Positions 52,586 to 61,609 of a DNA stretch of 64,000 nt are shown here, piece after piece. Location: positions 1-64,000 of the forward strand of contig VEPM01000012.1 in assembly GCA_012026795.1 (NCBI GenBank), written 5' to 3'. The first letter of the stretch is position 1; each line of letters opens with the position of its first letter. This stretch comes from Candidatus Methanoperedens sp. (GTDB lineage: Archaea; Halobacteriota; Methanosarcinia; Methanosarcinales; Methanoperedenaceae). Under the pieces are notes generated by a model, which saw only the letters and a list, made by a program, of their open reading frames with translations, made no database searches and was not told the origin of the DNA. Made by a program: the position numbers and the translations under genes.

Positions 52586-53785
52586 TCAGTTAACTGGTAT
52601 TTTCCCATACGCCAGTTCCATGCAGAATTCCTGGATGCTGGCAAGTTCCCTGTCGATAACCTCATCTATCTCTTTTTCCACACTTTCAAGAGTTCCTCTC
52701 TCCATAATGACCTGCGCTGCTGCTATCCTTGGCTGGTCGATTGGCTCTCCTATCTGGCTCAAAAGCCATACATAGACTTCTTTTATGTCCGGGACATTGG
52801 CATATATCTTATTTGCGATCCTGTGGCTCAGGGCGTTGTATATTTTTCCCACATGGCTTACAGGGTTTTTTCCGGCGGCTGCTTCACTGCTTACCGGACG
52901 GTTCAATGGAATGATGCCGTTCACGCGGTTCCCGCGCCCCACCTGGCCGGAATCCGCATCCTCAGCAGAAGTTCCGGTTACGGTGAGGTAAATCCCGCCC
53001 ATGCCCCGCCTTTCCCTGTCAAGCGTGTTCAGGGAAATGGAAGGTTCAAATTCCATCTTCCCGGTAACATAAGTTCGTATCTCTTCCAGCAATTCTTCTT
53101 TTTTCCTGAAATACCCTGCTTCTGATTCGACATACATATCTATAAGAGGGTCTGCAATGGTCAAATTGAGTTTATTCTTTTCCCGCAAACCCATGACCTT
53201 AATATCCTCACCCGATTCAGGGAATCTTTTCTTAAAATCCGGGGAGTTCAAATACTTCTCAGTTTCAAGAACCAGTGTCTCCGTGGGTGTCATAGGTGCA
53301 TATCCAACAGCCGCCGAGGTATCATTAGCGCCAAGTATTGCATCTTTTCTCTTGAATATATCCGTAAGTTCTGCCGAACCCCTTGCAAGTTCAACCTGAT
53401 AAAGAATAGAATCACTATTTACAAAGCGCAAGTTCTCATTAATCCATTCTTTTGCGGCTTCAATAGCAATAGTATTTACATCTATAACCTCATTTTCGAC
53501 CTCAAAAGTAGCCCTGTCCCCGAAAATGATGCGCATCGGTTTTAGTATCACCCCGCCTCCAAATTTTGTCTTCACCTCGCCTGCAACAAGCATCCCCTTA
53601 TCGATATTATGGTGCATGATAGCTCCAAACCTCTCCATATATTCCTTACACAGGCGAATGGAGACCTCGTTCATTATGGAATCACAGATATAATCAGGAT
53701 GTCCAAGTCCTTTTCGTTCTACAACTTCGACTTTTCGCTCAGTTATCGGGGTTGCACTGAATTCGTCAATTTCAATATTTCTCAA
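52586..53785 (-). CDS. mat: archaeal S-adenosylmethionine synthetase
   Basis: A 399-aa archaeal [123 protein letters not shown] in the family's order. It looks like the orthodox archaeal enzyme, against the more divergent copy at 41468-42664. The 5' side faces the gamma-carbonic-anhydrase-like gene, which is upstream on the same strand by 9 bp, suggesting a common transcript. Confidence 0.93.
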   Translation of the reverse strand: MRNIEIDEFSATPITERKVEVVERKGLGHPDYICDSIMNEVSIRLCKEYMERFGAIMHHNIDKGMLVAGEVKTKFGGGVILKPMRIIFGDRATFEVENEVIDVNTIAIEAAKEWINENLRFVNSDSILYQVELARGSAELTDIFKRKDAILGANDTSAAVGYAPMTPTETLVLETEKYLNSPDFKKRFPESGEDIKVMGLREKNKLNLTIADPLIDMYVESEAGYFRKKEELLEEIRTYVTGKMEFEPSISLNTLDRERRGMGGIYLTVTGTSAEDADSGQVGRGNRVNGIIPLNRPVSSEAAAGKNPVSHVGKIYNALSHRIANKIYANVPDIKEVYVWLLSQIGEPIDQPRIAAAQVIMERGTLESVEKEIDEVIDRELASIQEFCMELAYGKIPVN

Positions 53786-53794
53786 GTATTCACC

Positions 53795-54325
53795 TTATTT
53801 TTGTTGATTTCTATTGATTTTTATTGATTTCAAATATTGTCTGGTCAATTTTTCATAATTATTCTGCGTATTTCTTATCATAGCAAGATCTTCTTCTGTT
53901 GCCATCCTGATAATTTTACATGGCACACCCAGAGCCACACTGTGGGCAGGTATTTTATAACCCGGAGGCACTAACGCGCCTGCTCCGATTATTGCTGATT
54001 CCCCTATCCGGGCCCCATGAAGTATTGTGGCATTCATGCCAATAAGGGCATTGTTTTCAATGGAGCGCCCATGCATCACGCAAGAGTGACCTATGATAAC
54101 CCCGTCACCAATTTCAACATCAATTTCGTCAGAATGTATTACAGTGTTATCCTGGATACTGCAATTTTTACCTATATTTATTTTTGCCCTGTCAGCGCGA
54201 ATGACAGTATTGAACCACACGCTTGTTCCTTCACCTATTGATACGTCTCCGATAAGACATGCAGTATCCGCGATAAAAGCATTTTTTGCAATAACGGGCT
54301 TTTTATCTTCAAATCTGTATAACAT
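53795..54325 (-). CDS. gamma-carbonic-anhydrase-like hexapeptide protein
   Basis: About 176 aa from ATG 54325 (MLYRFEDKKPVIAKNAFIADTACLIGDVSIGEG), a left-handed beta-helix of hexapeptide repeats. Metal-ligand His residues are in HSDEI, IIGHSCVMHG as in CamH/YrdA proteins, so it may be a gamma-carbonic anhydrase, but members of this subfamily are also acyl-carnitine-related or inactive. An upstream ATG (54364) would add MREVAKGKNRKWS, which is less typical. Confidence 0.82.
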   Translation of the reverse strand: MLYRFEDKKPVIAKNAFIADTACLIGDVSIGEGTSVWFNTVIRADRAKINIGKNCSIQDNTVIHSDEIDVEIGDGVIIGHSCVMHGRSIENNALIGMNATILHGARIGESAIIGAGALVPPGYKIPAHSVALGVPCKIIRMATEEDLAMIRNTQNNYEKLTRQYLKSIKINRNQQK

Positions 54326-54449
54326 GCTCCATTTGCGATTTTTCCCTTTTGCAACCTCCCGCATATAATAAGAACCTGTTTACATAAATAGATTTTCAGG
54401 TATAAGACACAAGCAATTAAATAGTTTAACCACAATAAAATAATACGCA

Positions 54450-55049
54450 ATGGACAACATAATAAAGTTCTTTTTATATTTCATTTTTTTTGCGGTCATT
54501 CACAGTCTTCTTGCTACGGATCATGTCAAAAATAAGGTAGAAAAGCTGCCTGGAAAAGCCTTCAGGTATTACAGGCTACTATATTCTTTGATCAGCATTC
54601 CCTTATTTGCTCCTGCTTTGATGGTGTGGATATCGTATTCAAATTCCACCCCTGTAATTTATGTGATCCCGCAGAATTTGTATCCGGTTGTTGTCCTTGT
54701 GCGCCTGGGCGCTATCGGTATGTTCGGGTATGCCCTGTTGCAGACAGACGTCCTTGAATTTATCGGCATAAAGAGGCAGAAGAAAAAAGTACTTGTTACA
54801 CGCGGAGCTTATGCAAAAGTCCGCCATCCGCTTTACACAGCAGGAATTCTCCTTCTGGTTACTCAGATGCAAATGACTCTGCTTGATTTAACAGCAGTGC
54901 TGCTGATAACAGGTTATTTTCTTATAGGTGCGTTCATTGAAGAGAAAAGACTGCTCTCAACATTCGGGGATGAATACAGGAAATATCAGGAACAAGTGTC
55001 TATGTTCATCCCTGTTAAATGGTTCATGAAAAAGATATCAAGGATATGA
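54450..55049 (+). CDS. membrane methyltransferase-like protein (NnrU/ICMT type)
   Basis: A 199-aa protein with about five membrane segments and the ICMT/PEMT-like signature RHPLYTAGILLLVTQMQ followed by EEKRLLSTFGDEYRKYQEQVSMFIPV. In this superfamily the RHP and EE motifs form the SAM site. Substrate is unknown: isoprenylcysteine, phospholipid and NnrU-like roles are all seen. It lies between divergent and convergent genes and stands alone. Confidence 0.7.
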   Translation: MDNIIKFFLYFIFFAVIHSLLATDHVKNKVEKLPGKAFRYYRLLYSLISIPLFAPALMVWISYSNSTPVIYVIPQNLYPVVVLVRLGAIGMFGYALLQTDVLEFIGIKRQKKKVLVTRGAYAKVRHPLYTAGILLLVTQMQMTLLDLTAVLLITGYFLIGAFIEEKRLLSTFGDEYRKYQEQVSMFIPVKWFMKKISRI

Positions 55050-55081
55050 ATTCTTGAATACAGATGTTAAACCATTAGAGT

Positions 55082-57355
55082 TTAACCTTTATACCCCCCG
55101 CTCACAACTTCTCTTATCCTGTCTGCTGTCTTTGGTCCCACAAGTTCCACGGCCATCAATTCCTCACGTGTCGCTGTCATGATCCGTTCTACGCTGCCAA
55201 AGTGCCGCAGCAGGTTTCTTGCCACGACCGGTCCTATTTCTGAGATAGCAGACACCAGATATTCCTGCTGTTCAGGAAGTGTTGAGGCAGATTTCATCCC
55301 GTGAAGGTTTATTTCCTTTTTCGGGTCGTCTGCCTGTTCCCTTTTTGCAATTACACTTATCAGTGACGCAGTATCTTCTTCATCCCTGCTGAATAACACC
55401 GGGACACCAAAATCAATTGCAACAGTTGAAAGCGCGCCGCGAATTGCATTGGGATTGATCTGGCGCTTTGAATAAAGTCCCTCGCCCTCAATTATAAGGA
55501 GTGGGCGCCTGTAAGCGCGCGCAAGGTCTGATATCTGGCCAAAGAGGTCCCTGCCATCAAGGAAAGTGCTAAGGAAATCTTCTGTTGTTTTTCTCTCTAT
55601 GCCAACACGGTCACTCACTATGTAATCTCCCACTTCAAGTGTTCTTAAGATCACTTCTGCACCCATATTTTCAAGGGAATGTGCAACATGGGAACGGATC
55701 TCCCTCTTATCGACATAGATTTTCACCTTATGAACCCCGGAATTCGAATTCGATAGCTGGGAAGCTGAAAAATCCATTAATTTCATTTGCCCGTCTGGTT
55801 CGTCTGTTTTATCTTCCGAAGCATCAAGGTCAATATCCAGGTTTTTCATGGTCTTGACCATCCGTCTCTCCTTGTAATTACTACTCCAGTGATATGCCTC
55901 ATCTTTTGATCCTTTTGCCATGAGGACAACAACTCTTCCTGCGTGTTTTCTTCCTGTCCTTCCTTTTCGCTGTATGCTCCTTATTTCAGATGGCACGGGT
56001 TCAAAAAACACCACAAGGTCAGTGGCAGGTATATCCAGTCCTTCCTCGGCAACGGAAGTTGCAACCAGAGTGTTATATTCCCCGTCCTTGAATTTCTGGA
56101 TAATGTCTACCTGCTGTTTCTGGGTGAGACCTGTGTCTTTATATTTACTTGCCTGCCCGACGAACCTTACAGGCTTGATACCCGCTATCTCTTTAAGTGA
56201 ATTTGCAACAAGTTCTGCTGTATCCCTGTAATTGGTGAATACGATAACACGTGATTGAGGTGCGTCACGAATTTGCTTTTCAACAAGCTCTTTTACCACA
56301 TTCAATTTCGGGTTGTTGCCATCACAGCCCCCGAGATGATGCACAGCCTGGCGCATACTCAGGTCCTCCATGAGGCGCTTTGCAGCTTTACTTCCCTCCC
56401 TCGATAATGCCTCATTCTCAAGCCGCTCAAAGTATTTTGACAGGGCTGATGACCCCTGTGTTTCTGATATCTCGATAGCATGGCTGACCTTGAAGATCTC
56501 GGCAAGAAGGGATATCCCCTGGTATATCTTCTGGTCTGGAAAAGAACGAACCTGCGCCTGCAAACGCACCTGGAGATCAAGCATTTCCCTTTTTGAGAGC
56601 CGTTTCTGGAAATCTGATAAAAGCCCGAGTTCCTGTAATTTTGTCAGCCTGTCATTCAGGACTTTATCCATTAATCCCTTCAGACCTTTCATTTCGACAG
56701 GTACGGAAACATATATCCTTTCGATATCCTTATCAAAAATATACGGTTTAACATCCGGGTCTGAATCAGTCCTTATCTCAACTGACTTTAAATGGAGATT
56801 TGCACAAACCTCCTGTATCTTTTCAGAATTACTTCCGGGACTTGCCGTAATTCCAAGGACGAGAGGGGCGGGGTTTTGCTCTATATACTTTCTCGCGATA
56901 TAAACATAGGAATAATTCCCGGTTGCCCTGTGCGCTTCGTCGAAGATGATGCAGGAAACGTTTTCAAGGCTTATTTTTTTTCCGAGCAGGTCATTCTCTA
57001 TGACCTGGGGTGTGGAGATGATAAGCTGGGCTTTCTCATACATGCTTTCCCGTTTGCCAGGATTTGTATTCCCGGTAAACAATACAACGTTTTCAGGAGG
57101 AATATTAAGAGTATCCTTGAAAAAAGCCGCATGCTGTTCCACAAGCGGTTTTGTCGGGGAAAGAAGCAATACTTTCCCTTTAGGCAGACATGATACCATC
57201 ACGAGTAATGCTACTATGGTTTTCCCAAGGCCTGTAGGAAGCACTATGAGACTTGATTTCTTAATAGCTTCCCCTGCAAGGGAGAGCTGGTATAATCTCT
57301 GCTCGACGGTATCAGGTTTTATGAGAGGATGTTTAATGAATTCAACATCATTCAT
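55082..57355 (-). CDS. hef: Hef helicase/structure-specific nuclease
   Basis: A 757-aa archaeal Hef. SF2 helicase: Walker A LPTGLGKTIVALLV, DEAH box in FDEAHRATG, motif VI QRKGRTGRKHAGR. Then ERCC4/XPF nuclease with ERKTTEDFLSTFLDGRDLF (about 590-610) and a C-terminal double helix-hairpin-helix (ISEIGPVVARNLLRHFGSVERIM, LVGPKTADRIREV). It handles stalled forks and branched DNA with PCNA. Catalytic residues of both halves are intact. A short HTH gene lies just upstream, 13 bp away. Confidence 0.95.
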   Translation of the reverse strand: MNDVEFIKHPLIKPDTVEQRLYQLSLAGEAIKKSSLIVLPTGLGKTIVALLVMVSCLPKGKVLLLSPTKPLVEQHAAFFKDTLNIPPENVVLFTGNTNPGKRESMYEKAQLIISTPQVIENDLLGKKISLENVSCIIFDEAHRATGNYSYVYIARKYIEQNPAPLVLGITASPGSNSEKIQEVCANLHLKSVEIRTDSDPDVKPYIFDKDIERIYVSVPVEMKGLKGLMDKVLNDRLTKLQELGLLSDFQKRLSKREMLDLQVRLQAQVRSFPDQKIYQGISLLAEIFKVSHAIEISETQGSSALSKYFERLENEALSREGSKAAKRLMEDLSMRQAVHHLGGCDGNNPKLNVVKELVEKQIRDAPQSRVIVFTNYRDTAELVANSLKEIAGIKPVRFVGQASKYKDTGLTQKQQVDIIQKFKDGEYNTLVATSVAEEGLDIPATDLVVFFEPVPSEIRSIQRKGRTGRKHAGRVVVLMAKGSKDEAYHWSSNYKERRMVKTMKNLDIDLDASEDKTDEPDGQMKLMDFSASQLSNSNSGVHKVKIYVDKREIRSHVAHSLENMGAEVILRTLEVGDYIVSDRVGIERKTTEDFLSTFLDGRDLFGQISDLARAYRRPLLIIEGEGLYSKRQINPNAIRGALSTVAIDFGVPVLFSRDEEDTASLISVIAKREQADDPKKEINLHGMKSASTLPEQQEYLVSAISEIGPVVARNLLRHFGSVERIMTATREELMAVELVGPKTADRIREVVSGGYKG

Positions 57356-57368
57356 TCTTAAATTTTAT

Positions 57369-57587
57369 TTAATCCATCGTTTCGCCTGTATCTTTCGAGC
57401 GGAGGTCAGATAAGGAAAAGGCTACCTGTTTTAATTTATATTGTTCTATATCCGTGGGTTCTTCACCTTTCTTTATGGCCTTTACCCTTTCAACAGGTAA
57501 ACCTGTATATTGAGCTACTTGTTCGTAAGTAAGTTTATGCATGTGCAACAATTCAATCAGATAACGTTTGGTTGCTGGAAGTCCCAT
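57369..57587 (-). CDS. small HTH protein
   Basis: About 72 aa from ATG 57587 (MGLPATKRYLIELLHMHKLTYEQVAQYTGLPVERVKAIKKGE). A simple helix-turn-helix of sigma/XRE style (YEQVAQYTGLPVERVKAI), followed by an acidic linker. It sits 13 bp upstream of hef in the same direction and could regulate it or bind nucleic acid; no evidence decides. Confidence 0.6.
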   Translation of the reverse strand: MGLPATKRYLIELLHMHKLTYEQVAQYTGLPVERVKAIKKGEEPTDIEQYKLKQVAFSLSDLRSKDTGETMD

Positions 57588-57656
57588 AAGTATCACCTTT
57601 AATAGTATGGTTTAATACATAAGCTGGTATATCAAGGTTCTTATGGTGTGATAAAA

Positions 57657-57977
57657 ATGGCAGAAAATGACGCTGATATGATCCAGACTACCGAAACCGA
57701 GATCGGTGGAGTGAAAAAAACCTTAAAGAAATTCAAAAGGAAATGTACTGTTGTAAGAGTGGCACAGGCAAAAGGCTGGAGAAATGTAGTTGTATTGGAT
57801 GGAAAGGCAGATAAGAAATACTTTTTCGGCAAGACACCAAATGCACCCCCGGAAATAAATCCGGGTGATGAATTATATGTAGGGTTTGAAGAGTTACCTT
57901 ATGATCTGCCTGGCCTGAAGCAGAAGATAATCCTCATGACCCTTGATGGGTTCCAGCTTGACTGGACCATGGTTTAA
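57657..57977 (+). CDS. hypothetical small protein
   Basis: About 106 aa (MAENDADMIQTTETEIGGVKKTLKKFKRKCTVVRVAQAKGWRNVVVLDGKADKKYFFGKTPN, then PPEINPGDELYVGFEELPYDLPG). A basic region leads to a beta-rich part of roughly 60 residues, possibly an SH3- or OB-like barrel. No known family is recognised. Convergent and 4-bp overlapping with the cupredoxin-like gene. Confidence 0.55.
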   Translation: MAENDADMIQTTETEIGGVKKTLKKFKRKCTVVRVAQAKGWRNVVVLDGKADKKYFFGKTPNAPPEINPGDELYVGFEELPYDLPGLKQKIILMTLDGFQLDWTMV

Positions 57978-58714
57978 GGTTCAACGATTATATTCCCGGC
58001 AAGGTTTTTATCCCCTTTAAGATAGAAACTGAAATTCCCGGACTTCCTGAATGTATAATTTGTGCGTTTGGCATTATTCAGGAACTTATCTTCAAAAAGA
58101 CCTTCGGAACTTACGAGAGTAACTGCGTATGTTCCATCATTTGTCCATACAACTTCATCGCCGGCCTTTACTGTGACTGATTTTGGATTAATACCTCTAT
58201 TTGTTTCAAGTTTCACCGATATTTGCTTTCCTGACGCCGTAACTTCCGGAACAACTGTGATTGCCGGGGTCAGGACCGGAGTGCTGGTAATTGCTGGTGT
58301 TGAAGCCGCAACCGGAGTATCCTGTTTTTCTTCAGCCGTATCCATGAAAAATACCCATGCAATAGCACTTACAACGAGGATTGCCAGAGCAATCATGATC
58401 AACGAATTGATACTGGATACAGAATCTGCCGGGCTTGAAGAGGGGGCAGTCAAATCCAGTGGTTTTACCCGGGGCGTTGTTTGCACTTTTTGCCCTTTTT
58501 CCTCTTTTTGTGCTTTTTTCTCTTCTTTTTTAACTTCACCTGAATCCTGCATTACAGGTGTTGCAGCTATATCTCCTGCACCTGTCAGGTCTTTGTTCCA
58601 ATTGCATTTCGGACATGTCTGGGCAACCGGATAGTCAATACTGCCAAGACCTATTTTTTTCTTAATGGTCCTGGTTATAAGGGTTTCACCGCATTTCGGA
58701 CATTTATCTTCCAT
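57974..58714 (-). CDS. zinc-ribbon, membrane-anchored cupredoxin-like protein
   Basis: 246 aa: a cytoplasmic zinc ribbon (CPKCGETL...CPKCNWN), a Lys/Glu-rich linker, one membrane helix (SLIMIALAILVVSAIAWVFF at about 105-125), a Thr/Pro-rich stalk, and an outer cupredoxin-like beta-sandwich (about 165-246: SVTVKAGDEVVWTNDGTYAVTLVS, KSGNFSFYLKGDKNLAGNIIVEP). The copper ligands usual for cupredoxins (His, Cys, His, Met) are absent, so it is a degenerate or structural member. This architecture, zinc ribbon inside with cupredoxin outside, is unusual. Confidence 0.7.
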   Translation of the reverse strand: MEDKCPKCGETLITRTIKKKIGLGSIDYPVAQTCPKCNWNKDLTGAGDIAATPVMQDSGEVKKEEKKAQKEEKGQKVQTTPRVKPLDLTAPSSSPADSVSSINSLIMIALAILVVSAIAWVFFMDTAEEKQDTPVAASTPAITSTPVLTPAITVVPEVTASGKQISVKLETNRGINPKSVTVKAGDEVVWTNDGTYAVTLVSSEGLFEDKFLNNAKRTNYTFRKSGNFSFYLKGDKNLAGNIIVEP

Positions 58715-58862
58715 TTCGACACCATACTAAAAACCCTTCTTTGCACTATATAAATATATCGACTGATATTTGAAAAATCTGAAAATTACCGGCAGTTTAG
58801 ACTTTCAATTAATTTTTCTTACCAAACCGTTAAATATAGTTGTGTATTATTAGGCCTACTGC

Positions 58863-58970
58863 GCTCCGATAGTGTAGCAGGCCAATCATTCTGGCCTTTC
58901 AAGTTTTAAGCGCCAGAAGGTGCTGAAATAAAGATAGCCAGTGACTCGGGTTCAAATCCCGATCGGAGCA
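58863..58970 (+). tRNA. tRNA-Glu (UUC) with 34-nt intron
   Basis: Acceptor GCTCCGA pairs with TCGGAGC (58863-58869/58963-58969), discriminator A. T-arm ACTCGGGTTCAAATCCCGA. Anticodon stem CTGGC (58891-58895)/GCCAG (58937-58941), anticodon TTC at 58898-58900. Between position 37 (58901) and position 38 (58936) lies an intron (58902-58935) with its own hairpin AGCGCC/GGTGCT, at the standard archaeal site for the splicing endonuclease. Confidence 0.93.
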
Positions 58971-58992
58971 TTTGCGGTTAGTTCAAATCCGG

Positions 58993-59925
58993 TTACCATA
59001 AGACCACAAGAAAGGTAATAACAATTATGGTTAATCCTTCCTGCATCAGCGTGGCAAGAAGCATTATTTGCATTCCCAATTTAGGAGAGAAAATCCCTGT
59101 ATAATAAGGAACGGTGAATCGCAGGCGCACTATGCTTGAAAGCACCCGGCCCAGGAGTAACGTTATCACGATTTCTTTTGACGTCATTACGCCATCAGCT
59201 AAAAGCTTACCTGCTATCGTATATGCCCCGACGTTACTTGCAAACCATGCTGCAATGATGGGGAGAGCCTGCACCGGAAGAGATTTCAGGACAGGCAGGC
59301 CTTTCAGATATGCAGATAGCATATCGAAAAAACCGATATCGATAAGCTGAAATACGATTATTGCAGCTATTATCATTGTTGGGATAATTCTCCGCAGGGG
59401 AACCCATGAAGATAATATCGAACTTTTCAGTGCATCCCTGAATTTCTTTGTCTTTATTCCCTGTTGTATAATTACACTCTTCTTGGGAGGCAATAGAAAG
59501 CGGCCGAGAATAAGGGATATTGCTGTCCGAAGAAGCCCGACTCCAACAACTATGCCAAGATAAATGATTCCTGTTGTTCCGAGCAATATTAGAAGTACAG
59601 GAGTAAGATCCCTTACAAAGATGAATGTTGCAGGAAAAGATGTTACAAGAGAGGAAACCAGGGTTTCTTTATCGTCAATCAATCCTTTTTTGTTAAGCTG
59701 TGCCACCATTGAATTCCCGGCTGTTGGGGATCCGAAGGACACGAAGAAGCTCACGCCGATTTCCTCCCTGAGGTGCCCGAAGCGCATAAAGGGCGCAGTT
59801 ATGAAGCCAAGCCTCTGGACCCATCCCATTTCTATCAACAGTTCCATCAGGATAATACCTGCGATCGTTGCAGGTATCACTGATAAAAGATACTGTAAAG
59901 CCTGGCGGAGTGCGTCGAACCACAT
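58993..59925 (-). CDS. GATE/nucleoside-recognition-domain membrane protein (paralogue 2)
   Basis: A 310-aa membrane protein, close in layout to 14206-15144. Shared signature FGHLREEIGVSFFVSFGSPTAGNSM, several hydrophobic segments, and ending in MQIMLLATLMQEGLTIIVITFLVVLW. GATE-domain transporters include nucleoside-related and spore-maturation proteins. Substrate unknown. It follows tRNA-Glu and is convergent with it. A second copy in the window suggests two parallel uses. Confidence 0.72.
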   Translation of the reverse strand: MWFDALRQALQYLLSVIPATIAGIILMELLIEMGWVQRLGFITAPFMRFGHLREEIGVSFFVSFGSPTAGNSMVAQLNKKGLIDDKETLVSSLVTSFPATFIFVRDLTPVLLILLGTTGIIYLGIVVGVGLLRTAISLILGRFLLPPKKSVIIQQGIKTKKFRDALKSSILSSWVPLRRIIPTMIIAAIIVFQLIDIGFFDMLSAYLKGLPVLKSLPVQALPIIAAWFASNVGAYTIAGKLLADGVMTSKEIVITLLLGRVLSSIVRLRFTVPYYTGIFSPKLGMQIMLLATLMQEGLTIIVITFLVVLW

Positions 59926-60030
59926 TATGGATTAATTGGATTTCAATTTTAATAAATATAATATATGTTTTGTTTCCAGCAGAGGCGCAGCTCATCGATT
60001 AAACGACTTACGAAGTTTGAACAGAAGTGG

Positions 60031-60339
60031 CTAGATTTTCTCTATTACAGACTCTACTTTCTCCTCCATATCCTTTGGAGCATCCCTTCTATCATCGATT
60101 GTAAGGTGTGTGACAACCCTTTTTGCGCCTTTTTTTATAAGCGCTTCGTGAGCTGCTCTTGCTACGTTGAAAGCTTCATCGATAGAGGATACCTCTATTA
60201 CTGTCCCCATCGGGGTTAACTGGTATTTAATGCCCGACATTTCAATAGCCTTTACAGCCTCTGAAATATAAGGACTCATACTTGTGCTTCCGGTCCCCAG
60301 AGCTGCAATCTCAAGTTCTGCTGTGATAATCGATTTCAT
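60031..60339 (-). CDS. MTH1187-family thiamine-binding protein
   Basis: A 102-aa protein of the MTH1187/YkoF-like fold (MKSIITAELEIAALGTGSTSMSPYISEAVKAIEMSGIKYQLTPMGTVIE, RAAHEALIKKGAKRVVTHLTIDDRRD). It binds a small ligand in the fold, thiamine in characterised relatives. Single gene unit. Confidence 0.88.
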   Translation of the reverse strand: MKSIITAELEIAALGTGSTSMSPYISEAVKAIEMSGIKYQLTPMGTVIEVSSIDEAFNVARAAHEALIKKGAKRVVTHLTIDDRRDAPKDMEEKVESVIEKI

Positions 60340-60455
60340 ATCTAACCTCCTGAATATATGATTATAAGTAATCTTTTAACCAAATAACTAACCGCAAAAG
60401 TATTATGGATTTTGAGACATAAATATGTTATGGCAAAGAGCATCTGTTATCACTT

Positions 60456-61193
60456 TCATAGAATCAGTGTCTCCTTTCCGATTAATACAAGCTGTTCGAA
60501 TTTAGCGGCTCGCTCTTTGTGTATAAAGTAAGGTTCGATTATCCAGAGTCCATTCATCGGTCTGTTATTACTTGATGTAATAAAAGGTCCACTGGTTCCG
60601 AAGAGCAAATAATTAAGACCTGGTTCAGGAAATACCTGCCATAGTGGAGGGACCCTGCGTAAACGATGTCCCATGGAAATAAAGGGAGGATATGCTAAAG
60701 TATATTCAGGGTTTTTACCCGCGAGTTCCTGTGCCCAGCGAAATACATCTGCTACGATCATTCCCTCTTTTATATGCCCGGCAATCTTTACTGAAACGTC
60801 ATGCGCATATGCAGCCAGAGCCTCAAGGTCAGGATTGCTTCCCATTACATGATTTATTGTATAATCTCCCGGATAATCGTTGTAAATCGGAGCCATGTCT
60901 ATTAATATAATATCATTCTCCTGCAAAATACGCTTATCTTCTGTAAAATAGCTGGATACAAGAGCATACGCACTTCTCAATTTTGTGCTTCCTTCACCCA
61001 CACCTATGATAGGCATGTGCCAGTGCTGTTTCACACCATTCTTATTGAAAATCCGAGAGGCAACTTCCTTTACTTCCTTCTCAGTCATGCCGACTTTGAT
61101 ATTGCTCACTATCTCCTCACCAATTGTTCTGGTAAAATTTCTCGCTGCAAGATATCCTTCCAGATCTTCATCCGAAATTTCGATTTCATTCAT
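60456..61193 (-). CDS. M24-family metallopeptidase-like protein
   Basis: A 245-aa pita-bread fold (YLAARNFTRTIGEEIVSNIKVGMTEKEVKEVASRIF). Metal ligands are seen in DMAPIYNDYPGDYT (Asp/Asp), MGHRLRRVPP (His), and Glu residues near IIEPYFIHKERAAKFEQLVLI. Shorter than prolidase. Some M24 relatives are not peptidases (e.g. creatinase), so substrate remains open. Confidence 0.8.
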   Translation of the reverse strand: MNEIEISDEDLEGYLAARNFTRTIGEEIVSNIKVGMTEKEVKEVASRIFNKNGVKQHWHMPIIGVGEGSTKLRSAYALVSSYFTEDKRILQENDIILIDMAPIYNDYPGDYTINHVMGSNPDLEALAAYAHDVSVKIAGHIKEGMIVADVFRWAQELAGKNPEYTLAYPPFISMGHRLRRVPPLWQVFPEPGLNYLLFGTSGPFITSSNNRPMNGLWIIEPYFIHKERAAKFEQLVLIGKETLIL

Positions 61194-61376
61194 GATTTTC
61201 TCCCCACTTTGAAAAATGTCATATCTTCCTGAAGCATAACCAACTGCTGGCTATGAATGGTTTTCCATTGCTCCTGTAATAATACTGGTTTGGAATATTA
61301 AAAGTCTATTGCTCTGAACGAACCCATCCGAAAAGTCAAAATCACAGAGATTTTTTCTTCTTCTGATAAAAAGGAG

Positions 61377-61410
61377 ACGCCGTTGTGAACGGCGTGGCGA
61401 TGCATGTCGC
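61377..61410. repeat. GC-rich double hairpin
   Basis: ACGCCGTT GTG AACGGCGT (61377-61395) is a perfect 8-bp stem, and GCGA (61397-61400)/TCGC (61407-61410) forms a second small one. They lie 23 bp beyond the stop of the minus-strand Cys-rich frame and stand out in AT-rich DNA. Could be a transcript 3' end or a remnant of a mobile-element end. Confidence 0.45.
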
Positions 61411-61432
61411 GAATATATCTAATTAAAGAAAA

Positions 61433-61561
61433 TTAAGATAAGTTTGCTATTTGCTTATCCTGAAAATTACAGGATACTCCGAATTCACATGCCCGGAGCT
61501 CTTCACATTCTTTATTAATAATTCGCGTTACGCAGTTTATTTCCAGGTGCTTACATTTCAT
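61433..61561 (-). CDS. 42-aa Cys-rich protein
   Basis: ATG 61561 to TAA 61433, with five Cys in order (MKCKHLEINCV, NKECEELRACEFGVSC). It looks like a small metal- or cluster-binding protein of the sort common in methane archaea. GGAAGAAAT lies just before the ATG. No known family is recognised; short length keeps confidence low. Confidence 0.4.
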   Translation of the reverse strand: MKCKHLEINCVTRIINKECEELRACEFGVSCNFQDKQIANLS

Positions 61562-61609
61562 ATTTCTTCCATCCGTTAGACCCTTCATTCTAACCATCAT
61601 CAATAAAAC

